A stretch of 64,000 nucleotides of DNA. Origin: Actinoplanes solisilvae. GTDB lineage: Bacteria > Actinomycetota > Actinomycetes > Mycobacteriales > Micromonosporaceae. The notes under the pieces were generated by a model. That model was not told where the DNA came from. It saw only the letters and a program-made list of their open reading frames with translations, and did no database searches. The stretch's first letter is position 1. Every line of letters begins with the position of its first letter. The position numbers were made by a program, and so were the translations under genes. The stretch lies in the NCBI RefSeq assembly GCF_003999975.1, contig NZ_RJAC01000004.1, positions 248,001 to 312,000 of the forward strand. Reading direction: 5' to 3'. Positions 18,539-27,500 of the stretch are shown piece after piece.

Positions 18539-19203
18539 CCCGCATCCTGGTCGTCGACGACGACCCTCAGATCCTTCGGGCGCTGCGCATCAACCTGCGG
18601 GCCCGCCAGTACGAGGTCGACCTGGCCGCCGACGGCGCGGGCGCTCTGAAGGCCGCGGCCGCCCACAACCCCGACCTGATCGTGCTCGACCTGGGTCTGC
18701 CCGACATGGACGGCGCCGAGGTCATCCGGGGGCTGCGCGGCTGGAGCGCCGTGCCGATCATCGTGCTGTCCGGGCGGGCCGAGGGCACCGACAAGGTGAC
18801 CGCGCTCGACGCCGGGGCCGACGACTACGTGACCAAGCCGTTCGGCGTCGACGAGCTGCTGGCCCGCATCCGCGCGGTCACCCGCCGGGCGGTGCCGAGC
18901 GACGCCCCACCCGGCCCGGTCACCGTCGGTCGTTACACGATCGACCTGGCCGATCACACGATCAGCCCGGACCAGCGGCTCACCCCCACCGAGTGGCAGC
19001 TGCTCGAACGGCTGCTGCGCAACCCGGGCAAGCTGATCACGCAGCGCAGCCTGCTGCACGACGTGTGGGGTCCGCAGTACGGCACCGAGACCAACTATCT
19101 GCGGCAGTACATGGCCCGGCTGCGCCGCAAGCTCGAGGACGACCCGACCCGCCCCCGGCATCTGATCACCGAGCCCGGGATGGGCTACCGCTTTCAACCC
19201 TGA
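18535..19203 (+). CDS. kdpE: KdpE-like OmpR-family response regulator
   Basis: A 222-residue response regulator. Receiver domain (1-115) with acidic pair ILVVDDDPQ, phospho-Asp in LIVLDLGLPDMDG, Thr/Ser in IIVLSGRAE and Lys in DDYVTKPFGVDELLARIRAVTRR, and an OmpR-type winged helix (125-222) with LTPTEWQLLERLLRNPGKLITQRSLLHDVWGPQYGTETNYLRQYMARLRRKLEDDP...GMGYRF. The YGTETNYLRQYMARLRRKLE segment is characteristic of KdpE. GTG start overlaps the kinase stop (GTGA), so it forms a pair with the upstream kinase. It converges with, and overlaps by 38 bases, the leftward membrane protein gene. Confidence 0.93.
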   Translation: MTRILVVDDDPQILRALRINLRARQYEVDLAADGAGALKAAAAHNPDLIVLDLGLPDMDGAEVIRGLRGWSAVPIIVLSGRAEGTDKVTALDAGADDYVTKPFGVDELLARIRAVTRRAVPSDAPPGPVTVGRYTIDLADHTISPDQRLTPTEWQLLERLLRNPGKLITQRSLLHDVWGPQYGTETNYLRQYMARLRRKLEDDPTRPRHLITEPGMGYRFQP

Positions 19204-21796
19204 ACGGCGCTCCGGTCGCGGCGCAGGCGGAGGACCGGCCTGCCAGCAGGTCGTCGAGCACACATTCGTACGCCGGGTCGGCCGGATATCCGCTGTGCCC
19301 GCGCGCGTGCTGCCGCGGCTGGAACGCGGAGTCCTCGATCGTCGCCGGGTCACGGAAACGAAGGTCGGGCCCGACCGCCCAGTAGCGCGCCTTCGGGCAG
19401 TTCTCCCCGCCGCACGGTGTCTCGCACCCGCACCGGGCCTGCGCCGTGTGCCCGGGACAGCCGGCCGCGCAGTCCATCCGCCACCACCGCTCGATGTCCG
19501 GCCCGAAACCCGCGTCCGCCCAGGCCAGCACCGGTCCCCCGAGCGGGTCGGTCCACCGGTAGACGTTGCGCCACCGTCCGCCGAGCCCGTTATGGACCCC
19601 GCGTAGCACCGCGTAGCCGAAGTAGGACGGGAAGAACCGTGCGTACAGGAACTGCAACTGCGATCCGTACGTGACCATGTGGAGTTTGCCGAGCGCGATC
19701 CGGGCCCGGTCGCCGTCGCCGCGCCCCAGCTCCTCGAGCACCGCGCAGGCGGCGGCGGTGATCACGCTGCCCTGGCTGTGCCCGGAGAGCACGACCTGCG
19801 CGGCCGGCACCGGCAGCGGTTCGGTGGCGAGCTGGGTCGCGCGCGCGGCCACGGCCAGCACGGCGCGGCCACCGTAGGGCGGCGGGCACAGCGGATGCCC
19901 GAGCCGTGGCCAGAACGACAGCAGGTCCCAGATGATGCCTACCCCCGTACGCAGAGCGGGTTTACGCCACGTGCCCAGCCCGAGCACGGCCAGCCCGGTC
20001 GCGCCGAACGACACCACCAGGACACCGAGCCGGCCGAGCGGCCGGGGAAACATGTCGATCTGCCGCGGCAGGACGATCAACCCGCCGCACCAGATCGCGG
20101 CCAGGATCACCGCGGCGCCGCCGAGGATCGCGAGCAGCCCGAGCACGTGGTGGTAGCGGTAGCGGACCAGCGCGATCCGCCACCGGAAGGCCACCCGGGC
20201 GCGGGCCGGGTCGAGACCGCGCTCCCCCACGTAGTCGGCGCAGAGCAGCCGTTCGAAGCCGTCGCGGTTGAGCAGGAACACCAGCAGCGACGCCGCCACG
20301 ACGAGCACGAAGCCGCCGACCAGCCACTCCGCCTCTCGTGCCAGGGTCGCCAGGCTCACCTCGTGCCGCACCCGATACGCGTCCACGACGAGCGTCACCG
20401 CCAAGATCAAGAACAGGACCCACCAGCCCGTACGGCGCAGCAGCCAGGCCGCGAGAGGCAACAGCGACACGGCGAGCAGCACCGCGAGCGCGCCCCACAC
20501 CGCAGCCATGATCCAGTAGACGTGGGCCACCTCGATCTTGCCCGTGGTGGGTGGGGCGGCGGTCTCGAAGACGGGGTCGCCCAGCGCCCGGGCGGTCCAG
20601 AACACGGCCGCGGCGCTCATGCCCAGCCCGACGGTCGCACCGATCGAGGCCCCCATCCAGCCGGCCAGCCCGCCGAAGAACGGGCGGAACGGCTTCGGCA
20701 CGTCCCGTAGCTGCCGCCCGCCGTCCCCGCGGGCGAGCCACACGCACACCGCCAGCAGGACCAGCAGCACCACGCCGAGCAGGACGCTGACCCCGTTGGC
20801 GACCGCGGCGAACAGGCGGCTCGCCGCACGCGGGCCGGGCGCCGCGACGTGGTCGAGACCGATCCAGGCCAGGACGACGGCCAGCACCGCGGAGCTGGCC
20901 GTCAGATAGCGGGTGACCCGCATCCACAGCCGCAGCGCCGCCGTGTCGTGCCCGTCGGAGTAGGGCAGACCGTCGTCGTCGGTGGGTGGGGCGGGATCGG
21001 CGAGCACGACGAACAGGCTGCTCGCCAGGCCCGCGAACAGGAAGACCGCCACGCCGACCCAGGCCGTGGTGAACAGGCCGGGCCAGTCGCGCGGCGTCCC
21101 GAGCACGGCCAGGGCGAGCAGGCCCGCGACGGCGCAACCGGCCCAGACGTGCGCGGCGCGCTGCAGCGAGGTCGGGTGGGCGCTGCGCCAGAAGCCCGGG
21201 TCGCCGACGTCACCGTTGCCGCCGGGTCGGGGGGCCCGCCTCGGGCCGGGCGGGTCGAGCGGGAACGCGAGCCGGTCGAACTGCCAGAACACGGCCAGCA
21301 CGACGGCCGGCAGCAGCGCGGCGACGGTCAGCCGCACGCCCGGCGAGCGTTCACCGAACCATTTCAACAGCCCGGAGTCGACCTCGCAGATGCTGCCGGT
21401 GCATTGCCGGGCCAGCACGTTGAACGCCAGATAGCAGGTGGTCACCACGATCGTCAGGGTCAGCAGCAGGCCCAGCAGGCGCAGCACCGCGTCGGCCAGC
21501 CGGTCACGCCGACGACGCCGACGGGGCATGAGCAGCGCGAAGCGGGCCACGTTGACCAGGGCGAACGGCAGGAACAGCAGCCACAGCGCCCGCGACGGCG
21601 AGCCGGCTGTGTAGCGACCCCAGTGGTAGCCCTCGACCACGCGGTCCGGCGGCGTGTCGTGCGTACGCCGGAAGATCCGGCCGTCGTCGTCGCCGGCGAC
21701 CTGCTGGGGCCACGGATCGTCGAGCATCTGCTCGATCGGCGTGCCGCTGACGCCGTGCACCCGGATCTCGGCGATCCGCTTGTTCTGACGAGACAT
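19166..21796 (-). CDS. Large multi-pass membrane protein with lipase-like GHSQG motif
   Basis: An ~876-residue protein. A short soluble N terminus (KRIAEIRVHGVSGTPIEQML) is followed by many hydrophobic helices (roughly 10-14) in clusters over the first two thirds, and a soluble C-terminal region with the serine-hydrolase nucleophile elbow VVLSGHSQGSVITAAA and a likely catalytic part (HMVTYGSQLQFLYARFFPSYFGY...). The N-terminal VHGVSGTP also resembles an oxyanion-hole strand of alpha/beta hydrolases. A cysteine-rich patch CAAGCPGHTAQARCGCETPCGGENC lies near the C terminus. I know actinomycete relatives only as uncharacterised integral membrane proteins. ATG start chosen where similarity begins; the upstream open frame continues without signal. 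Stop overlaps the end of kdpE. Confidence 0.7.
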   Translation of the reverse strand: MSRQNKRIAEIRVHGVSGTPIEQMLDDPWPQQVAGDDDGRIFRRTHDTPPDRVVEGYHWGRYTAGSPSRALWLLFLPFALVNVARFALLMPRRRRRRDRLADAVLRLLGLLLTLTIVVTTCYLAFNVLARQCTGSICEVDSGLLKWFGERSPGVRLTVAALLPAVVLAVFWQFDRLAFPLDPPGPRRAPRPGGNGDVGDPGFWRSAHPTSLQRAAHVWAGCAVAGLLALAVLGTPRDWPGLFTTAWVGVAVFLFAGLASSLFVVLADPAPPTDDDGLPYSDGHDTAALRLWMRVTRYLTASSAVLAVVLAWIGLDHVAAPGPRAASRLFAAVANGVSVLLGVVLLVLLAVCVWLARGDGGRQLRDVPKPFRPFFGGLAGWMGASIGATVGLGMSAAAVFWTARALGDPVFETAAPPTTGKIEVAHVYWIMAAVWGALAVLLAVSLLPLAAWLLRRTGWWVLFLILAVTLVVDAYRVRHEVSLATLAREAEWLVGGFVLVVAASLLVFLLNRDGFERLLCADYVGERGLDPARARVAFRWRIALVRYRYHHVLGLLAILGGAAVILAAIWCGGLIVLPRQIDMFPRPLGRLGVLVVSFGATGLAVLGLGTWRKPALRTGVGIIWDLLSFWPRLGHPLCPPPYGGRAVLAVAARATQLATEPLPVPAAQVVLSGHSQGSVITAAACAVLEELGRGDGDRARIALGKLHMVTYGSQLQFLYARFFPSYFGYAVLRGVHNGLGGRWRNVYRWTDPLGGPVLAWADAGFGPDIERWWRMDCAAGCPGHTAQARCGCETPCGGENCPKARYWAVGPDLRFRDPATIEDSAFQPRQHARGHSGYPADPAYECVLDDLLAGRSSACAATGAPFRVESGSPSRAR

Positions 21797-21875
21797 GGTC
21801 GCCACTATGCGGGTGCGCGGGCCGCCCGCGGCCGGGTGCCTTATTCCGTACCCGATCGGGGTATAGGGCCTGGTC

Positions 21876-22547
21876 ATGAGCATGTTCGTTCTTGTCCCCG
21901 GCGCGTGGCACGGCGGCTGGTGGTACGAGCCCCTGGCCGTCGAGCTGCAGAAGCTGGGGCACCGCGCCGAGTGCGTGACGCTGGCCGGCCTGTGGCCCGA
22001 CGACGATCTGACCCGCCGCCCGGTCAACCTCACGACCCACGTCGAACAGCTCGACACCCTGGTCGAGGACCTGACCGCGGGCGGCGACCCGGTGGTGCTG
22101 GTCGGCCACAGCTACGCCGGCCAGGTGATCAACGGCGTGGCCGACCGCAACCCGGCCCGGGTCAGCGCCCTGGTGCACCTGGACACCGACGTGGTCGAGG
22201 ACGGCGAGTCGTGCTGGGACGTCACGACCGACGCCAACCGGTCGTACTTCCTCGACGCGATCGGCGGCGACGGCCTCGGTCTGGCGCCGATGCCGTTCTT
22301 CGACGACCGCGCGCGCCCGCACCCGTTCGCCACCCTGCTCGAGAAGAGCCGCCTCACCGGTGCCTGGCGCGAGGTGCCGATCAAGCGGTACGCCGCCGCC
22401 CTCGACACCCCCGGCGGCGTGCAGGCCCCCACGACGATGGCCAAGCTGCGCGACGACCCGGCCTGGCGTTACGAGGAATGGCCGACCACCCACAACGTCC
22501 TGCGCGACGGCCCGGAACGGGTGCTGAATCTGATTCGCGACCTGTGA
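21876..22547 (+). CDS. Alpha/beta hydrolase
   Basis: A 223-residue compact alpha/beta hydrolase of the esterase/salicylate-esterase-like group (starts FVLVPGAWHGGWWYEPLAVELQKLGH, the oxyanion strand and loop). Nucleophile elbow VVLVGHSYAGQVINGVA (Ser in GHSYAG), acid expected in the region PIKRYAAALDTPGG or KLRDDPAW, and His near the C terminus (TTHNVLRDGPERVLNLI). The GAWHG opening and short length match enzymes acting on small esters. Substrate unknown. ATG start. Possible terminator follows. Confidence 0.88.
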   Translation: MSMFVLVPGAWHGGWWYEPLAVELQKLGHRAECVTLAGLWPDDDLTRRPVNLTTHVEQLDTLVEDLTAGGDPVVLVGHSYAGQVINGVADRNPARVSALVHLDTDVVEDGESCWDVTTDANRSYFLDAIGGDGLGLAPMPFFDDRARPHPFATLLEKSRLTGAWREVPIKRYAAALDTPGGVQAPTTMAKLRDDPAWRYEEWPTTHNVLRDGPERVLNLIRDL

Positions 22548-22585
22548 CGTGCCGATCGCCGGTGCGGGCGGCGTAGAATCGGGGT

Positions 22586-22622
22586 CGACCCGACCGGGGC
22601 CAGTGCGCTCCGGTTCGGGTCG
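22586..22622 (+). terminator. Hairpin between the two alpha/beta hydrolase genes
   Basis: CGACCCGACCGG (22586-22597) pairs with CCGGTTCGGGTCG (22610-22622) leaving one bulged base and a 12-base loop, about 40 bases after the first gene. It probably ends the first transcript, or attenuates readthrough into the next. Confidence 0.65.
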
Positions 22623-22686
22623 TTGCGTTTCCGCCGTCACCGCCAGGGCCGGCGGCGGGGCAGACCGAGCAGCCGGGAGCGGCCGA

Positions 22687-23577
22687 GTGTCCTACAGCGA
22701 CGTACACACGGCCGACGGCCGGCGCCTGCGCTACGAGGTCTCCGGCGCGCCCGACGGAATTCCGGTCTTCCTGCTGCACGGCACCCCGGGCAGCCGCGTC
22801 GGGCCGCACCCCCGAGCGATCGTGCTCCACCGCCTGGGCATCCGGCTGATCAGCTACGACCGCCCCGGCTACGGTGGCTCCGACCGAAGTCCGGGCCGCA
22901 GCGTGGCCGATTGCGCCGCCGACGTGGCCGCCGTCGCCGACGACCTACGCGTCGACCACTTCTCGCTGGTCGGCCGCTCGGGCGGCGGACCCCACGCGCT
23001 CGCCTGCGCCGCGCTGCTGCCCGAGCGGGTCACCCGCGCCGCGGTGCTGGTCGGCCTCGCCCCGCACGACGCCCAGATCGACTGGTTCGACGGCATGATG
23101 ACCTTCAACCTGGAGGGATTCGGCGCGGCCGGTGAGGACGAGGCCCGACTGATCGAGCGGCTGCGACTCGAGGCCGACCGCACCCGGCGCAACCCCGGCA
23201 GCCTGCTCGACGAGCTACGCCGCCAGATCAGCGCCCCCGACCGGATGGTCGTCCGCGATCATGTGGTCCAGCGCCTCCTCGTCGAGACCTACGCCGAGGC
23301 GACCCGCCCGGGGCCGTACGGGTGGATCGACGACGTGCTGGCGCTGCGACACGACTGGGGCTTCGACCTGTCCGGCATCGTGCAGAGCGTGCGCGTCTGG
23401 CACGGCGCCGAGGACAACTGCGTCCCGCCCGCCCACGCCCGCTGGATAGCCGAGCAGATCCCGGCCGCCGAGCTGTTCGTGCCGGCCGGCACGGGTCACT
23501 TCAGCGCGATGGATGTGGTTCCGCAGATGCTGGCCTGGGTGTCCGGGTCCGAGCCGAGCCTGGCCCTGTCGGTCTGA
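22687..23577 (+). CDS. Alpha/beta hydrolase
   Basis: A 296-residue alpha/beta hydrolase. Opening SYSDVHTADGRRLRYEVSGAPDGIPVFLLHGTPGSRVGPH with the HG oxyanion motif, IRLISYDRPGYGGSDRSPGR, nucleophile FSLVGRSGGGPHALA (Ser in GRSGGG), acid in VWHGAEDNCVPP and His in PAGTGHFSAMD. This arrangement is typical of haloalkane dehalogenase/proline iminopeptidase-like hydrolases, but substrate is not inferable. I chose GTG because a GGGAGCGG site lies eight bases before it; an open frame extends 46 codons upstream over the hairpin and is not credible. AraC-type regulator follows 19 bases downstream. Confidence 0.88.
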   Translation: MSYSDVHTADGRRLRYEVSGAPDGIPVFLLHGTPGSRVGPHPRAIVLHRLGIRLISYDRPGYGGSDRSPGRSVADCAADVAAVADDLRVDHFSLVGRSGGGPHALACAALLPERVTRAAVLVGLAPHDAQIDWFDGMMTFNLEGFGAAGEDEARLIERLRLEADRTRRNPGSLLDELRRQISAPDRMVVRDHVVQRLLVETYAEATRPGPYGWIDDVLALRHDWGFDLSGIVQSVRVWHGAEDNCVPPAHARWIAEQIPAAELFVPAGTGHFSAMDVVPQMLAWVSGSEPSLALSV

Positions 23578-23596
23578 CCGGCACTAGGGTGCGGTG

Positions 23597-24514
23597 ATGA
23601 TCGGCACCACCATCGCCCACAAGTCGACGCTGGTCTATTTCGGGGACGACACCTTCGCGTACGCGGGCCGACATCAGCACGACGAGATGCGGCTGCACAC
23701 GCACAGCTTCGTCGAGGTCGCGATCGTGTCGGCCGGCAGCGCGGTGCACCACAGCCTCGACGGCCGCCGGCCGCTGACCGTCGGCGACGCCGTGCTGCTG
23801 CGGCCGGGCGTGTGGCACGGCTACGAGGACTGCCACGACTTCGAGGTCTACAACTTCTGCTTCTCGGCCGAGCTGTTGCGTCGCGAGCTGGCCTGGACCC
23901 GCGACGACCCGTTGCTGAGCCACGTGCTGTGGACCGGCCCGTACGCGGAGCGCCGCCGGGGCATCCTCACCACCCACCTGGCGCCCGCCGAGCGTGTGGA
24001 GTGCTTCACCCACCTCGACGCACTCGCCGACCTACACCCCCGGTCGCGGCACCTGCACCGCGCCGACATGATCGCGCTGGTCGTGCTGGCGCTGGGCTGC
24101 GTGGCCCGCACGGTCGGCGCCGACGCCCGCCCCGAGCCGCCGCACCCGGCCGCCCTCGAGGTGATGCGCCGCATCGAGAACGAGCCCGCCCGCACGTGGA
24201 CGCTGGCCGACCTGGGCGACGGCCTGCACCTGGCCCCCGGCTATCTGGTACGGCTGTTCAAGTCGGTGACCGGGCTGCCGCCGATGGCGTTCCTGTCGCG
24301 CCACCGCGTCGAGATGGCCGCCGAGATGCTGCTGCACACCGACCGTACGGTCCGGGCGATCGCCGAAAGCGTCGGCTGGCCCGACCAGAACTACTTCGCC
24401 CGCCGTTTCCGCGCCCACTACGGCCTGACCGCCACCGAATACCGCGCCCGTTTCACCCGCGGCTACGAGCTCGGACCCAGCCGCCCGCCCGCCGCGGTGG
24501 CTCAGAACGGGTGA
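23597..24514 (+). CDS. AraC-family transcriptional regulator
   Basis: A 305-residue regulator with an N-terminal cupin-like sensing domain (MRLHTHSFVEVAIVSAGSAVHHSLDGRRPLTVGDAVLLRPGVWHGY, about 20-80) and a C-terminal AraC double helix-turn-helix (about 195-290: WTLADLGDGLHLAPGYLVRLFKSVTGLPPMAFLSRHRVEMAAEMLLHTDRTVRAIAESVGWPDQNYFARRFRAHYGLTATEYR). The HxH and later His in the cupin suggest sugar or small ligand sensing. It overlaps the convergent fxsT end by 13 bases. ATG taken over a GTG one codon earlier since AGGG lies seven bases upstream. Targets unknown; the upstream hydrolase is a candidate. Confidence 0.9.
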   Translation: MIGTTIAHKSTLVYFGDDTFAYAGRHQHDEMRLHTHSFVEVAIVSAGSAVHHSLDGRRPLTVGDAVLLRPGVWHGYEDCHDFEVYNFCFSAELLRRELAWTRDDPLLSHVLWTGPYAERRRGILTTHLAPAERVECFTHLDALADLHPRSRHLHRADMIALVVLALGCVARTVGADARPEPPHPAALEVMRRIENEPARTWTLADLGDGLHLAPGYLVRLFKSVTGLPPMAFLSRHRVEMAAEMLLHTDRTVRAIAESVGWPDQNYFARRFRAHYGLTATEYRARFTRGYELGPSRPPAAVAQNG

Positions 24515-27500
24515 GGGTCGAGAGTGCGGTGCAGGTAGCGCCCCTCACGCGCCGTTTCGATCGCCGGGTGCACGTCACCCAACGCATCGCGTAACCGCCG
24601 GACGGCGTCACGTTCCCGGGCGGCGTCATGACCCTTGATGTCGGTCTCGACGAGGCTCAGGTTGGCCGCGGCGGCGGCCGCGGCCGGGTGGGCGGCGCCC
24701 AGCACCCGTTCGATGCTCTCGACCACCGGAACGATCAGGGCGTACGCCTCGGAGACGGCACCCAGTTCGGCGGTGAACACGGCCAGGTTCATCCTCGCCG
24801 CGAGCGTGTACGGGTGTTCGGCCCCCAGCCCGTCGCCGAGCCCTTCGGCCGCCTCCCGCGCCATCCGCAGGGCGCTGGTCGGGTCACCGGCGACCCGTGC
24901 GGCCGCGGAGCGGTTGACCAGGCACGCGAGCGTGTGGGGATGCGACGGGCCGAGGCCCGCGCGGTAGAGCCGCTCGATCCTGATCATCTCGTCGGCGGCC
25001 ACGTCCGGTTCGTTCAGCGCCAGCAGGCAGACCGCGCGGCTCAGCCGGCTCATCAGCGTCTCGGGGCCGTCGGGCCCGAGCAGGCGGTTGAGGTTCTCGT
25101 AGGCCATGTCGAACCGGGCGGCGGCCTCACGGTGGCGGCCCGCGACCCGCTCGGAGACCGCCAGGTTCGTCATCGTGGTGAACCTCCGCGGCGCGTTGTC
25201 GCCCAGCGCCGCGCGGTGCCGGTTCAACACGTCCTGCAGCAGCAGGATCGACTTCGCGTACTCGCCGGTGTCACGCAGGCCCCGGCCGTAGTTGTTGCCG
25301 ACCTGCAGCGTCTGGGTGTGCAGCGGGCCCAGCACCAGTTCGCATCGTTCGAGCAGGTGGTGCTCGCGGTCCCGGGCGTCCCGCACCCGGCCGGACAGGC
25401 GCAACGAGGTCGCCAGGTCGGTCATCGCCGCCAGGGTGCGCGGGTTGTCCCGGCCGAACGCCTCGATCCACGTCGCCGTCGTCAGCTTGTCGATCTCCAG
25501 CGCGTCGGGGTACCGCCCCAGCGCCCGCAGGCTGGTGCCGAGCTCGCCGGCGGTCGCCAGCGTGTGCGGATGGGTGTCGCCGAGCAGCACGCGCTGTTCG
25601 GCGAGAACCTCCTCGGCCAACTGGCGGGCCTCGCCGAACTCTCCCCGGTCGCGCATGATGCCCGCCAGCAGCGAACGCAGGTGCAGCAGTTGCCTGCTCA
25701 GCGCGTCCCGCTCGGCCGGCTCGGCGAGCTGCTCGATCAGCTCGGTCCAGGACCGCACGCACTCCTCGGCGAGGCGTCGGCCGTCGGTGTAGCTGCCGGA
25801 CAGCCAGGCGAACCGCACCTGGTCGATCATCAGCCGGCGTACCGGTTCCACGCGGGACAGGGAGGCGCGGGCCACCTCGAGGTGCGGCCAGATCTGCCGG
25901 AAGCGCGGCCAGGTGGCGGGATCGTCCACCTCGCCGGTGGGCCGGCTCGCCGCCAGCACCAGATGCGCCTGCCGGCGGGCCTGCTCCACCTCCTCGGCGG
26001 TCATCCGCTGCCGCACCGCGTGCTGCACGAGGCGATGCACATGGATCTGCCCACCGCCGACGTCGACCTTCAGCAGCGCCAGGCGGTGAATCTGCTGGAC
26101 CAGCGCTCCCCGGTACATCGCGTCGTCGACCGCCGGGTCGAGCGGGCTCAGCAACTCGGCCATCCGGTCGCTGTAGATCAGATCGAGGGCGATCCGCGGC
26201 GCGAGCACCGAGCACAGCGTCAACAGCCGGTACGCCGCCGGGGACCGCTCCTCCAGGCGCCGTAGCGACAGGTCCCAGGCGCCTTCCAGGTCCGCCGGGC
26301 CGAACTGCTCGACGTGGCGCAGGTACGCCTCGATCGGCGCCCCCGTGTCGGCCAGCCAGGCGCCCGCCGCCGCCACCGCGATCGGCAGGTCGCCCAGCAG
26401 GTCAGCCAGCCGGGAGGCGTCCTCCAGACCCAGCGCCGGCACCCGCCCGCGCAGGTGGACGACGCTCTCGCGGCGGTCGAACACGTCCATCCGGACCATC
26501 TGGGCGTGTTCGGCCCAGGCCGCGTTGCGCGAGGTCACGATGACGTGCCCGCCGGGCCCGCCGGGCAGCAGGCGGGTGATGGCGCCGACCTCCTCGGCGT
26601 TGTCGAAGACGACCAGCCAGCGGCGGGCGTTCGTGTTGGCCCGCCGCAGGGCGTTGAGCACCGCCTGCGCGGCGTCGGAGATCCCGCTTTCCGCGGTCAG
26701 GCCCAGTTCACCGGCCAGGTCGGCGAGGCCGGTGTCGATGAAGGTCACCGGGTCGGCGTCGATCCACCAGACGAAGTCGTAGGCGTTGCGGAAGCGGTGG
26801 GCGTACTCCGCCGCGACCTGGGTCTTGCCGACGCCGCCCATGCCGTGCAACGCCACCGGCGACGGCGCGGTGGGGTTGCCGCTGCTCTGCAGCTTCTCGC
26901 GAAGGTCGAGCAGGTCCCGGTCGCGGCCGGTGAAAAGCACGTTGCGATGCGGGGCGTTGAACAGGACGGTCGAGCGACCCGGGAACCGCAACCCGAGGCG
27001 GCTGCGGTCGATGTCGGCGGCCGAACGGCCGACGAGGCGTAGCAGGTCGGCGACGGCCGCGTCCTCGTTGCGCCCGACCAGGAAGGCCGAGTCGGCGTCG
27101 GCCGGCCCGCGCAGGGACCGGACGTCCGAGACGTAGACCGCCATGGGCGGTCCGGTGTCGCCGCGCCCGCTGGTAACCGCCGGATGCTCGGCGGGCGCGG
27201 TGGACGTCGAGATCACGGCCATCGGCCGGCCATCGGGCGCCGGCTCGCCGTGGTCCGGGCCGGCGACGACCGCGTTGACGGTGACGCCGGCCGCTTCGAG
27301 CACCGTCGCGATCCACTCGGCCCAGATCCGGTCGTCCGGGGCATAACGGAGCGCGACCGTCGACACGGCCCGCATGGTCAGCCGGACGAACCGGGCGGCC
27401 GTCCGTTCGCGCAGCTCCTCCTCCATCAGCGGCAGCCGGTGGATCTCGCCGTCGGTGATGTGCCTGGTCAGGGCCTCGTACGCCGCCAGCATGGAGGCGC

